DNA of 64,000 nt from contig OW121846.1 of NCBI GenBank assembly GCA_933228895.1, forward strand, positions 112,919,054 to 112,983,053, read 5' to 3'. Position numbers and translations under genes: made by a program. The notes beneath the pieces were generated by a model that saw nothing but the letters and a program-made list of their open reading frames with translations, was not told where the DNA came from and searched no databases. Shown in pieces: positions 23,714 to 35,639 of the stretch. The stretch's first letter is position 1. Each line of letters begins with the position of its first letter. This DNA is from Platycnemis pennipes (Eukaryota > Arthropoda > Insecta > Odonata > Platycnemididae).

Positions 23714-24586
23714 GGGGGGGTGGACCGCAAGGGTGTCCTGCGACAATCGGCTGCGAGGAGTGAGGCCTCCCGAAACGCAGCCTTCTTTTCAATTGCTGCT
23801 CCGAGGGCCTCCCTCGAAGATGATCGCATAGGTTTCGCGACTGCTGAGAGAGTGATGACCCAAATATGATTGCAGCTCGAAGCAAGAGTTGCCATTAACA
23901 CCGTCGATATGTCTTAGTCAAAAGCATTCTCAAAATATTCCCAAATACTCCGTTTTTGCCTTTATTTCGTCGTAGGATATAATGAGATCATAAAATATTA
24001 CATATAAGAGCTTGAAAAATGCGCTTGTATAGTAAATGGTAAAAACAATAATGCTACAACTGTTATAGGCAGATTTTGATAACAATAGATAAGATGTATT
24101 GAACGTCTTTACGGCATATAAGTATTAAGTTCCAAGCTTAATTGGGTAATAAATTAGGAAAAATTATCGCGGATATATTTAGAATTTCTTTCAAATTACA
24201 CACAATCCTCGCACTCTCGCATACTCGCCTGGTTATTTCTTAGAATGAATACTCGGCAATTCATATCGCAGTATATGCTACTTGAAATATAAAAAAATGA
24301 CAGGATGTGTAATTCTGCAATGTGACCAGAACAAATTCAACGTAATTATAGGGAATAATTGGACTGAGTAGACTGAACTACTGTGCAGAGAGGTCGGAGG
24401 ATTTTTATGGGCTCGCTTGTAGGATATGCAAGGAGAATATACTTACTGTCGGAATATTCAAAAAAACTGTATTGCCATCTAAAACGAAAATGAGAGTAAC
24501 AAGGGAATGCGAAAACTGCTGAATCTCTCATGCTGCTATGTTGGTGCTTAGAATCATCAATCGATGTATGGAAAAGAGAGCAATGA
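23714..24586. repeat. Large direct repeat, copy B
   Basis: This is the shorter partner of the 21.5-22.7 kb block in the same orientation, with point differences and several gaps. Both copies are followed on the right by a piece of LINE polymerase, so the unit may be the 3' end of that LINE or an element that inserts behind it. Confidence 0.72.
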
Positions 24587-24639
24587 ATTTCTAGGTGAGG
24601 ATCAATTCATATTTTCCAAGGGACTTAAACACGTGATGT

Positions 24640-25080
24640 GATTGCAGTGATGAGAATCATCATTATCATTAGTTTTGGTTCCACTCTTCAGCCCCTCATA
24701 CCCCCCATCATTTTATCCAAGCTACCCGTTCTTCGCCTCACTCTACCCCGTTTAACCAATATCCTTCACTCAATCACATATTTTAATTCACCCTCGCCCT
24801 TTTTATCTTCCCTATTCATCAATCAAAATTCTTTCCACTCTTACCATTTCTAATACTTCATCATTTGTCCTCCTTTTGACCCACTTTAATTTCTCCATCC
24901 TTCTACATACTCACATCTTAAAAGCTCTGAGTATATTTCCATCTTCGTTCCATGAAGCCTATGTTTAAGCGTCATATAGTGCCACGCTCCATATCAAACT
25001 CTTCACTAGTATTTTCGTTACTTCCCTGCTTAACGCCCCTGTCAACAGTTCACGTCTACGACTAAAAGCTTATCTTGCAA
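24640..25080 (-). mobile_element. LINE 3' region fragment
   Basis: The minus strand shows RELLTGALSREVTKILV, KSLIWSVALYDA, AFKM and MEKLKWVKRRTNDEVLEMV across stops. This corresponds to the C-terminal tail after the polymerase (YGAE, EAFEMW, NEEVL motifs). It lies just above direct repeat copy B. Confidence 0.68.
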
Positions 25081-26265
25081 ATACAATTTTCATTCTGTCA
25101 TCAATGCTGCTATACCCCTTTTTCTCCAATACAATATTTAGATAGTGGAAGGTGGAAATATCAAGAAATGGAGAGCCTGCCCAAATTCAAACCTTGCTTG
25201 GAACATAACAGCACATTTGTAGATCTGTGGTTCATTTCCCCGGATGAGTTTTTTTGTTGTGATCTGGCTTGATTCTATTTTCACCGCCAGCTTACTGTTC
25301 GGGGTTGTGGGTATCATAAAACATGTCAGGAATGTTTCCGATGGTGAAAAAATATACCGACCGATTTCTGAACGTATCGGAATTATTTCCGAAAGTAGGG
25401 TATCGGCTAAGGGCTCAAAGGCTTCTCTGATTATGCCGTTCTATGCAACTCTCTTTTAGAGAGAATTATGTAGTGAGGCTGGAAAAACTTAGAGACTTCT
25501 CCTTTATAAGAAGCTCGGCCCACATAAGCCGATAGCTATTGATTATCATAAATTAATGGCTTTTGAATAAAATTCCACGAGTTCAAGCGTTACAGAAATA
25601 CTGAAGATCATATTAGCAGCTGATCTAATTTCATTTATACGTAATACATGAGCAGTTGAAGCAGTGACCAATTGAAAAAAACTACGAAAGAATAAAACTA
25701 AGGCTTTCTGTTTACACCTTCCTAAGACTTTCTTCACACCTACGCTCTGCGACATGAACGTTGGATGAATCTGAGTTAATTGGTGACTTAGTGATCAATA
25801 AATGTAGGCGTTTTGAAGTGTTAAGTTTAGAGGACATAAAATTTCAACCAGAACATTGCATATTTTACGGTCTTATAATACCCGTGGAAGCGCAACGACC
25901 ATTTAGCACGTTAATCATTACCCTCGGAAAATCATCCAGTTGTCATAGGACTCCAAAGTTGTCTCGGAATAAATGATAGGTATTTTCGAAAGAGGTTATA
26001 AAGAGAGTGTCATTTTCTATCATGTTTCTACTAGAAATGTGGTGAAAAGTGATTGGAACTCATCTCGTGCCCCTTCTCCCGTTCTGTGGCCACGGGTACC
26101 TATGTGTCTCGGGCGACTCGTCTTCTAGCAAATATCATGGTCGTGGGTCAAGGCGGCCTGCTGTTCACTTGAGAAAGGGCGAAAAGGGAATTGTTCTCGA
26201 AGGAAGGGTACCCCCAATAAATGGCGAGAGCAGCGAGAGCTCTGGGCATTTAAACTCTGCGCCAA
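25081..26265. other. Intronic stretch without a recognised gene
   Basis: Small open frames at 25244-25459 and 25761-25976 show no family motif. A GC-richer block at about 26080-26270 joins the KSPSTRD repeat. No splice-bounded exon that fits ndl was seen. Confidence 0.45.
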
Positions 26266-26352
26266 GGGACAGTGTTGTCAAATCTCCTTCAACTCGGGAC
26301 TTGGAAAAATTCAGCCTCCGAGGTGGTAACTTTTTATTGTGGATGGGTGTAC
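26266..26352 (+). repeat. Repeat piece with VVKSPSTRD-coding core, copy 2
   Basis: This is the inverted match of 21298-21385, differing at only a few bases. It directly precedes a hAT transposase relic, so the repeat may belong to that element or be a separate insertion. Confidence 0.6.
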
Positions 26353-26389
26353 ATAGATATAAAAATACCTTTGGATGTTGTAACTGAGA

Positions 26390-26730
26390 GTAGACCTCAT
26401 AATGATGGTTTTGTCATTGAAAAATGTGTTGTCTACAAGTTTACATTAAAAATAAGTGAACAACACAACGTGTTTTTTTATTTAATACAGCACTTGCTTT
26501 GAATATTATACCAATTCCAAATGAACCTCACACAGGTGATAATATTAGAGATGTTAATCCAAGTTCTAAAAGAATGGAATATTATTGAAAAAAAATGTAG
26601 CTGCATAGATAATGTACCTAAAATTGTGAGTGCCATCAAGAAATCCAAGTTCAAACATAATTCATGCCTTGCACATACTTTAAAGCATGTGAGCCCTCTA
26701 TTGCATAACAGGCTTCCTCAATAGGTTAAG
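26390..26730 (+). pseudogene. hAT (ZBED-like) transposase remnant
   Basis: The plus strand reads NIIPIPNEPHTGDNI across a frame change, then QVLKEWNIIEKKCSC, DNVPKIVSAIKKSKF and CLAHTLKH. This is the pattern of hAT transposases (a trailing EWxI, then TDNAxNIVxAI, then PCFAHTLNL). The N-terminal zinc finger and the dimerisation domain are missing. It could derive from the autonomous relatives that move the hAT MITEs nearby, but their ends are not attached to it. Confidence 0.65.
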
Positions 26731-26913
26731 AGCTAGCAAAAACAACATGTCTTTTTATAAAGAAACTTTGCAACTTCCAACCGGACCATTCATTTTACTC
26801 TTTGAATAAATTTCTTAACCTATAATATCAAATTGTATCTTTTCTTATCTCTTGATGATCACATACTTGTATGCCTAATCGACATACAAATAAATATATT
26901 CTTACTCTTACTA

Positions 26914-27090
<177 letters not shown>

Positions 27091-27165
27091 TTAACATTAA
27101 CATTATTTAAGTGAAGAATATTACAATACTGAGAATAATGATTGATACTGAATAGCTATTGACAG

Positions 27166-27726
27166 TAGAGATAGGTAAATTACCGTAATTTTTAATTGAG
27201 GTAAATTACTGTGGTAAATTACCGTAATTTTCTAAAATTACCGTAACTTTCCGGTAATTTTAAGTTTTGAGCTGCAAATACTTATCAGAGGACTCAAAAC
27301 GAAATCAAATAGCATTGAGATATAAATTCCGACGCTTATATCAAACATATCACGACATTTATCTATTATAACTCATTAAAAAAAATAAAACGAATTTGGC
27401 AGCAACACGGAATTTGCCTCTCTTTTGTCACACTATGAGACTTTTTCGTTCCAAAGACATACCTCTGCGCAATGTGCATTTGTTATTTTACTTTGAATTA
27501 ATTGGAATTAATCCTAGACACAATGTAAACAGAATCGTTTCAGCTTCTTAATTTATAATATCACCCATTCCAATGGTTTCTTCGTGAGGAAGAAATGTTC
27601 TGAAAAAGAACTTTTCTGAAAATTACCGTTTATTACGGTAATTTTCAGGGGTCTTAGTAATTTACGAAAAATACCACAGTAATTTAAGAAAATTACCACC
27701 GTAATTTACCGAATTGCCCATCTCTA
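27166..27726 (+). mobile_element. hAT-type MITE, copy 3, beside ndl exon 9
   Basis: The 561-base copy is in the same orientation as copy 1. Flanks are ATTGACAG and ATGGACAG, 8 bases with one mismatch. It lacks the extra ACCGCGGTCATTTC-type duplications seen near the right end of copy 1. It starts about 100 bases upstream of the exon 9 acceptor. Confidence 0.85.
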
Positions 27727-28559
27727 ATGGACAGTAACATTGACAACAAATATTAAGTTAACTGTGACAACCTACCGGTGGGCACATACATGTACGGAGT
27801 AAATGGCAGTCAGTTTTTGTGGGGAAAACCCTTTTACCGTTTGCCAACCGACCAGGGGCCCCTACGGAATTCCTTCATTTTATAACTATGCTTCGTGGTG
27901 TTTGGCCTTTTTTTTAAGCAGTTTCTGGTGAAGAAGAGAACGAAATGTGACGAGAAGACCCCACAAAGTGTTTTGAGTGGGTGAACGCAGAAGAAATCAA
28001 CATCAGTGAGTATATTTTTCCTGCATTCCATCCTGTTGCAACTTTTATTGACTGTCACTAATATTTTATTGAAACTAATGTTAACATTTGATTTTTTTTA
28101 TTGCCTCCAATGCCACAAGGATGGAGAGTAGCATGATTCTTCGGCAAGCTAGCCAGTCCTAAGAATAAAAAAGTGGACCAATGTCACTATATTGTGCATG
28201 AATTTGTTTAAAAATAAATGATATTAATATTCAATAGTTAACATTGTCATTGTTTTACAAAATACTGTATTTTTTATAGCGCAAAGTTGCCATGTACGCA
28301 GTACACGATGCACCCACTCATGTGACAGAAAATAGCACGCCTGACGGAAGGTTAACAAGTGAAAAATACACTGCATAGTGCTGCCCTCTCTACCACCATA
28401 TAACAGAGAAAACAAAGCAGTTCGGTTTTATCTGGTGAAAAAGTAAGACGTGTTCTCATTGTCCATGCAATCCTAGTTATTATTATTAATACTCAGAATA
28501 GTTATTACTTATTACTCAGAATAGAGTATTACTCAGAAGGTTGTGGTAATTGGGACATC

Positions 28560-30340
28560 AGTTCAACAGGTTATGGGCCCAGGTATGAGGAAAGGCAATT
28601 CTGCTAAGTGACTAAGAAAATAGTGATCTCATAATCTATGAGGCAAAGTGAGGCGAAGTGTGGCAAAGGACACAAAATGACAGACAGCATCAGGGTCATT
28701 CACGAGGCTTCTATAAATTCAAGCATTGGAAGGCTCACAAAGAATTACAATGGGTGGAAGGCCAGGGTTAAGAGCAAATTACTGTCAGTGAAGAGCTAAT
28801 AAATGACATTGCCAATTAGGAAAAGGTGAAAGAAGCCTGGGTGATGCTGGTGGAAATTTGTCTAGAAAACACTGACATTGGAGCAGCCAGAAACTCAGGG
28901 TGCTGGCTTTGACAGTGAAGACCAACAAAATTTCTATACAAGAGTACTAACACAATGGGGTCGTTTACCATATTTTTTTATCGCCGAATATGATAGAGTT
29001 TGTAAAATAAAAAGACCCCTATTTTTCCGTTTTTTGATCCGTCAATTATTTCTCGAGTTATAAGCGATGAAAAACTGATGTTCTTAACTCTTTCGGAAAA
29101 GTGGGTGTGGTGCAACCTCTGACGTATATCGACTTCATCCAATCACAACTGAGCCCGCGAAGCTACTTCGCCTTATCACAAAGGGGGGGACGCAGCTGTA
29201 TCTCCCAGTGGGAGCGATTACGACAGGATCTGTGCGAGCAGACCTTCCGAGAATCCACCTCCACTCCCTCCGCTTCCCTAAGAGCAGTCAAGGACAGGAG
29301 GAAAATGACGTCAATATTATCACAGCAGCTTTTTCGGTGGGCATCACCTTTTGCTTATTTTAATTTTTGATTTATGAGTGAATGGTTGTAGTTAGAAGAT
29401 AAATTTTTTCACTAAAATTCTTTTTTCGTTTCCATCTAACAATTTCATGCAAAAAATTGCGATTTCGGTTCCAAGTAAATACCCCCATTGTGAATGTGAA
29501 TAAGCAGCTAAAGAAGAACAAATTACACCTCACTAACAAGCAACTCGCAGATGTCTCACTGGACTTCTGAGAGAGTATGAAATTACAGTCAAAATGCTAC
29601 TGGGACAACCTGAAAAAATGACCATGGCGACTGTTAAAAAGTTCCAGATCGTGGAGGAGGATCAGTTGAAGAGCACAGAGAAGCCAGAACATCAGGCTCT
29701 GAGAGTTATCCAGAGTAAGAGGCAGTTCGACAGACATAAGGGGTGCAATAATAAGAGTACAAATCAAGAATAAAGGGAGAAAGACCAGCGGTGACTAAGA
29801 AATTTTGGATCTATTCATGTGGCAGGCCTAATCCAAGGAACTGCCCCAAAGCCCAAATGAAGGAAAAACAGAGACAAAGAAAGAGAAGAAGGCCACAGCC
29901 TCAGCTATAATGAGAGAACATGTTGCCCTGTTCTCCAGAAGGGAAATACCAAACGACAGTGTGGACCCTCAACAGTGAAGTCTCAGATCATTTGACAATG
30001 CAGGGGGACTTATTTCATGATTTAGAGAAGTCGGTTGGAATAGAGAGAGAAGGAGATGGTAAGTAAGATGGTGGAAATTTGTCTAGAAAACACGGACATT
30101 GGAGCAGCCAGAAACTCAGGGTGCTGGCTTTGACACAACCTCTCAGGATCCAAGGCACTTAAAAGAACACAACACACATGTCTGATATGCGGAGGCTAGG
30201 ACTCTCTCAGAAGTATTGTATGGGCCAGAATTGGAAGACAACCTGATATCCCATGGTCTAATTGGAGAGAATGGCATAAAGGTAGAGAGACACTGTGGTA
30301 AATTCAATTTTTTCAACGTGAGAAGGCAGTATTTCAAGCC
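28560..30340 (+). mobile_element. Copia-like LTR retrotransposon remnants
   Basis: At 29790-29870 the plus strand reads YSCGRPNPRNCPKAQ, a gag zinc knuckle. At 29960-30050 it reads WTLNSEVSDHLTMQGDLF with further spacing like Copia aspartic protease (W-x-LDSG-x-SxH). A 65-70 base block (AACTCAGGGTGCTGGC) occurs at both 28851-28915 and 30068-30135. The CACAATGGGG element is inserted between. No LTRs or polymerase were recognised. Confidence 0.55.
28951..29492 (+). mobile_element. CACAATGGGG-ended element, single-unit copy
   Basis: The ends are CACAATGGGGTCGTTTACC and, inverted, CACAATGGGGGTATTTAC. The 542-base interior matches 19637-20452 in inverted orientation, including GCAACCTCTGACG, ATCCAATCACAACTGAGCC and the ACGTCAATATTATCACAGC block. 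It has one copy of the 138-base unit. No clear target duplication was seen. Confidence 0.75.
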
Positions 30341-30415
30341 CATCCAGTTTCTCACATGTATTATATCATAACTGTGAATGGAGTTGCAGTAGATGAGATA
30401 AGAAAGAGTTCAGAG

Positions 30416-30625
30416 CCGGCCCAAGTTGTGGCGAGGTAAAGTTCTCGTCTGCTAATCCAAGGGTCGTGGGTTCGAGTCCTGACTGGGTGGATTTTTCTCC
30501 ACCCAAGGCATGGTTGTTTTTCAAGCTCTGTTGGTTCAGCCTCTGAGAAATCTGATGACAGGCCTATGCCTATTGGGATCCCGGGGGTATATGGACCAAC
30601 AGAATAGTCCGGATGCAAAAAAAAA
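30416..30625 (+). mobile_element. tRNA-derived SINE, copy 1
   Basis: A tRNA-like head has an A-box-like TGGCGAGGTAAAG and B box GGTTCGAGTCC (30469-30479). A body containing GGCCTATGCCTATTGGG and an A-rich tail follow. It is too diverged to be a working tRNA. Confidence 0.75.
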
Positions 30626-31383
30626 CTACAAGGAAGGCCACAACACCTCCGCCACTTGGCACATGAAAGAATGGTAAGTCATCACCAGTAGGGATGTTAT
30701 GTCCAGGGAGCATATCTTCCCTTTCTGATCTCAGGTTAATGTTGTCAAGTTTAATCTTTCCATAAAATTACAATTTACTAGAACTTTGACATTAGTTTGT
30801 GGTTAATTCAAAACTGATGGGAAAGGGAAGGAAAGAGCTGACTGTCCACAGAGGAGCCAGACCACCACTTGAAAAGTGGTCATATTTTGGGCCATTTGAA
30901 TGACAAGGATTTTCCTGGAGTGTAAAAGGTCAGCTTGCAGCCACTTCCTAGAACCACAGGGATTTTTATGCAAAGGGAGGAAGGTTATTTGTGAAAATAG
31001 ATCATCTCATACCTCTGTCCATTTTGCAGTTGCACAAACACACAGCATGATATTTTGTAAAATATGAAAACATAGCTGGTTGAGGAGAATTAAATTAATA
31101 AAAAACATTAACACTTTCAAGAAACTACACGCACATTTTTTTCCAGTTATGTATGCACTTATGTCTACATAAGTAAAACAAAAAATTATGTAAAATACAT
31201 ATGCTTGCATGAACAAGTTGTTGGACTGTTATAATTCAAATAAACTGTCACTTGACTTACTCTGATAACCTTTTCTGATGCTAGGAAATTAATGAAATTA
31301 AGTTAAACATGACCTCTCAAAAAAAACCAACAGGGAATCTATTTGAAGAAAGATCTGGTGCTTTCCTGGCGTATCTGCTGCAT

Positions 31384-31578
31384 GAAGGTTTTTCGGGTCC
31401 TCCACCGGGTTAATTCGTCCATGTCCGCCGACGTTTCGATTCCCGACTCGGCAATCGTCTTCAGGGCTTCTGAATGGGATTCAGGGATTCAGAAGCCCTG
31501 AATACGATTGCCGAGTCAGGAATCGAAACGTCGGCGGACATGGACGAATTAACCCGGTGGAGGACCCAAGAAACCTTC
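31384..31578. repeat. Near-perfect 92-bp-arm hairpin
   Basis: The arms 31384-31475 and 31487-31578 are almost exact complements around an 11-base loop. Each arm contains a CTGAAGACG or CTGAATACG block, ATTGCCGAGTC and GAATCGAAACGTCGGCGG. It lies about 60 bases below the 3' end of ndl exon 8, in the intron, and would fold strongly in the transcript. Confidence 0.92.
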
Positions 31579-31638
31579 ACTCAGGGAATCTATTTGACCA
31601 AAACTATTTCATAAGACATAAATAATGAATATACTTAC

Positions 31639-31916
31639 GGTCCTGCCCACTCTCGGCAGTAGCACCCCATCCCACTGCAGTGCACAGAGTCCCAGGGGTA
31701 GGATTGACACTCTCAAATGGCAGACATATAGTTCGGACCCACCGGTTAATGAAAAATGGCTTTTTCACATGAATCAAAGCCACATCATTATGCATTTTAA
31801 CTCGATTATAAAGTTCATGAACCACCATGTGATCAGCCGCGCGTGTCTGTTCCATGGGTGAAAATGAAAAGCGCCTCAGCAATCCAGCCAGGATTTCATA
31901 GTAGTGATTTTGATAC
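31639..31916 (-). CDS. ndl: ndl exon 8: protease domain with catalytic Asp
   Basis: The acceptor ATTTTCTAG and donor GACC/GTAAGT bound 278 bases, phase 2 to 1. The exon encodes the middle of a chymotrypsin-fold (S1A) protease: MVVHELYN, then NDVALIHV with the catalytic Asp at about residue 1119, then RTICLPF and CTAVGWGA. All lie in the positions expected between the His and Ser blocks. The conceptual split codon with exon 7 (Lys) and with exon 9 (Pro) keeps the frame. Confidence 0.93.
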
Positions 31917-32339
31917 CTAGAAAATAAGAGCACATCAAATATAAACTTAAAATCGTTTCATCATTTACAACTGTACACAAATAACTGTACTTCTAAGTTA
32001 CATATATACCTTGCCTCACTCTCACACACCAACAATCCACACTTCACCATTTTACCTGAATTATATGTTCCGAACCTCAATCTTCCTCTCCACAGTATTA
32101 CTCCTTCATTGAGAGAGAGCACACACATCTGGATGAATAGACTGATTTTAAAATTTCAGGAAAAATATGATAGCTAAGCTCTAATTTCACATAGGTAATC
32201 TACCTGTCGAGTTATTTGACTGTGTCTATTTTGGCTGATTTTATCCCAGAAATGCTTCACAGAGAGAAAAAGGGGACCATAATGGACATTTGGGAACAAT
32301 TGTTCATCCTATTGGCCATTGATATGAAAGAAAACATCA

Positions 32340-32700
32340 CTAATGACCACTTTTTTCCCTTCTATTCCCCACTCCTTGACCTCCCGCAGTTAATCCAAAA
32401 ATATCCCTCCCAGCACCTGAAGTCCGTCACCCGCTCATCCCCCTCCCCTTCCTCCCCACAGACCCACGCTCCGCTCAAAATTCCCAAACCTCCCCTCACC
32501 CCTGCCTTCAACTCTCTCCCCCACCCTTCTAACCCAGGAATAGGATAATATTCTCCCTCCACCCCCACCCTCCTAACATGACTATATATTCTGGCATGTT
32601 TAACTTCTATGTTAATCCTGATGATGCCACAGTGCAGTGAAACATGTTGACTCCTTTGAAATAAATTTTTTATGTGGAATAGTGCAAAGTATCATTAATT
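32340..32700 (+). repeat. Retroelement 3' tail with CTGATGA...GAAAC motif
   Basis: A C-rich tract (32390-32560) is followed by CTGATGATGCCACAGTGCAG and GTGAAACATG, then an AATAAA-type run and TATGTGGAATAGTGCA. The last part resembles the tail at 39500-39590 (TTTTGTGGAATTGCATC). It is probably a 5'-truncated Penelope-like or similar retroelement end. Confidence 0.55.
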
Positions 32701-33474
32701 CATGTCATACAGCAGGGTTATAATATAAGTTAAAATGTACTGAGGGAAATGTCCCAGGAAAACTGGAGAAGCCCATATTATAAGCAAAGATATTTCGAAT
32801 CCACACAAAATTTTATGTATTCATGCACATTTTTAAGCTAAAAGCACCATGCAATTCATCCCAAGAGATGATAATTCTGTCTAATGTGGTGAGGAAGGTA
32901 CACAACACTAACATAACCAAAAATCAAATACATACTATGCATTCCTGGCAAGGGGAACACATGAGACTAAAGAATAAAAGAGCCTGTGAGCATCGAGGGC
33001 AACTGGCCCTTTTCTACCCAGGAGGCTTATGATTATTTAATTAACAAGCTTTAAAATCTGACGCAGAACCTTTGGGCCTCTCCACTTGCTTTTTTACAGT
33101 TAGAGATAATGGAAAGATGCATCGTGAGAAACAGAACATTAAGAGATAGATAGATTCATTATCCCCTTGAGGCAAATATGTATACATTAGGCAATCAGAA
33201 AATCCAAGAATAGCTAAGGGCATACCATTCTATGATTCATCATCATTAGTCAACACAATCCTAAGACTGGTTTGACACAGCCCTTCACTTGATTCTCCAA
33301 TTAGTTAACATCCACATATTTGCATAAGATATTTCTTTAATATCCTCGCATCCACGCATCCACACACACACATATTCACACATCCACAAACAAAATTGTG
33401 ACCAAGCAGCAACTCCAGGCATTTGACTAAAATATCCATGACAAAATGGGCTCACCACATGGTTATGTGCTTAC

Positions 33475-33924
33475 TTAGTCAAGCAGTGGGCAGCTGTCAT
33501 GACCCATTCCTCCGTGATCAGCACCCCTCCACAGTGAAATATGCCATCTTTGTAAATAGAAACCAGCCAAGGCCATGCTCCAGGACTACTTGGCTTCCCT
33601 CCAACAACTCTCTCTGAACCCGAGCGCCCTTTTCTCTTCACTACTCCTTTATCATCGTGTGCTCCTCCTTGGCTTGAAAGCGGAACTTCTACAGGGAGAT
33701 GCAATGATTTCGGTTTCCTTCTAGAAGAGTCCACGGCATCATCTTTCCTAAAGCTGGGAAGGTTGACCATCTGTGTTCCACAAGGTGCAACAGGACAAGT
33801 GATGTAAGCAACCAGACCTTTAGGACAGTTTGAGGACACTTGAGCACCACCACTTGGGAGAAGTTGTAAAAATGGCCCCGCATAATCACCCGGGGCCTTT
33901 TCATCCACAAGAATTTCTTCAGGC
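33475..33924 (-). CDS. ndl: ndl exon 7: end of SRCR-like segment, activation site, catalytic His
   Basis: The exon is 450 bases, phase 2 to 2, from acceptor TTTTCCTACAG to donor CTAA/GTAAGC. Its first third ends the SRCR-like segment ([15 protein letters not shown]). A basic linker ([12 protein letters not shown]) leads to the activation site R/VVGG at about residues 1030-1031. Then come [16 protein letters not shown] and TAAHC, with the catalytic His at about residue 1071. A Cys in the SRCR-like tail could stay disulfide-linked to the protease domain after cleavage, as in related proteases, which is inference. Cleavage after Arg implies activation by a trypsin-like enzyme or by itself. Confidence 0.93.
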
Positions 33925-34949
33925 CTGTAGGAAAAGAATTTATTACTTCAACAACTAGCATGGTAATCCTAAAATAGAATCAAATAAAAATACAGCTATT
34001 CTACTGCTTTGTAGCACCCACATCATTTATGATTTTCAATTAGGATACAATTAATGTGAAATGCAGAGGAATATGCCCAGAAAAAACATTTAAGGCCAGG
34101 TATAAAGATAAAAGCATGAAAATCTCTTTGCCCATAAAATAACTAAGAATCAGTTGATTCTGATCCCCAATTCTCGTTTCCACAGATTCTTAAAACAGTC
34201 AAGTCAACTTCAAAGTCGATTGAGGAAAAAAAACTATTTTTTTTTGATTGGATTTAGCCACAGTTCCATTAATTGCAACAACTAGCTCTGCGAGTGGCCA
34301 CTGTCAACGTCACTGTAAAGAGTTTCTAGCTACCGAAGAATCAAAACATTGCAAACTGATTTTTCGAAAATGCAGGATGCACTTTTAATGATAGGATGGT
34401 ATTTTCCCTTTTTATGAGGATGATATTAATATTCCCTCTTCAATCAAATCCTTGGATTCCTCAAATCCAAATCCTTGAAAATCCAAGTCACCTGTGCCAT
34501 GCTCGAATTTATTAGGGATCAGAAATTAGCCATCAGTACCAAAAAACCAGCCAGTGGCGATGGATGACTGGGGTGATAAACTGCTCAACCTCAGCAAACA
34601 AACACCCTTGTACTCCTTTCATTCCCACTTTACCGTTATCATAATTGGTTGCATCGACAGAAATGGTACTAAGGGGGAGCAATACAGCCATAACCAAGGA
34701 TTTAATGGTATTCAAAAGCTATTTAAAACTACAGTAAAAAATGACATATGACTATGGATAATATGCTTGAGCATCACCATCAGGAGTGGTAAAAATAATA
34801 ACAAGGAAAGAATAAAATATAATACAGCAACCTCCAGTTGCTGCGCTTAAAAGGTTTTTCTCGTCCTCCCCAATAATAATGTTTCTCCTGAATTTTGGTC
34901 CAACAATTTTCATGAATGAGTGATAAACCTGTCAAGTCATCAATTTAAA

Positions 34950-34995
34950 TGTTCTCTGCATATCAGCGGATGCAGACCCCGATATGCAGAGAACA
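34950..34995. repeat. 15-bp-arm perfect hairpin
   Basis: TGTTCTCTGCATATC and its exact complement at 34981-34995 surround a 16-base loop. It sits within a retroelement-like stretch (34849-35036) bordered by AAGGTTTTTCTCGTCCTCC and AAAAACCTTC. Confidence 0.8.
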
Positions 34996-35159
34996 TCTGA
35001 ACGGCGCCACAAAAACCTTCACACCAACATCAATTTAAATGTCCATTTGAATCTCTTGAAGGAAGGATGAAAACATTCTCCACCCGGTCCAATCTTCTAT
35101 GCTACCGGGAGGGTTTGGCAGTTGATATGTGACCTTCAGCTCTTTAACGTCCAATGACT

Positions 35160-35620
35160 AATTTTGTGTATTTGCACAAAGATGCAAATAAGTTCATCCT
35201 GCAATGGAGCCAAGGTTATGCCTATACCAAGAGAGCAATCATTGTGGAGTGCTAAAGACTACAACAAGCAAATGAACTCAGTCGATAAAGAGGATCAAAT
35301 GGGGACTATGACACCAAATGTCAAAGCTGAAATAGGACGAAGAAGGTATTTACGGAATTAGTCAATTTAGCAGTCATCAAGAAATGCATCCTTGACTCCT
35401 TGGGTAGGTGATTGACTCATCAACATTATCGCTTTGCTTTCATGAGACATCAGGGCTATGGCATCAGCACTTCTCCTCACACTACACGAGGGGAAGGTCC
35501 AGCAGCACACATTGGACACAACTGGACCCTTTCAAGGGCAAGGAAAAAGCTCTCCCTTCCCCTAAACCTAGGAAAACACGATGCTGCATGATGGGTATTG
35601 TGAAAAGCTTCAGGAAGTGG
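35160..35620 (+). pseudogene. piggyBac-like transposase remnant
   Basis: A short frame includes KDYNKQMNSVDKEDQM, which matches the piggyBac motif YNxxMGGVDxxDQ. The frame then ends. The upstream catalytic region and the termini are absent. Confidence 0.5.
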
Positions 35621-35639
35621 GCAATTGTGAAGTGACCAT

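Noticed and set aside
30416..30500. tRNA gene
   Set aside because: A and B boxes are present but the stems do not pair properly, and a SINE body with an A-rich tail follows. The same reasoning applies at 45908-45975 and 62561-62640.
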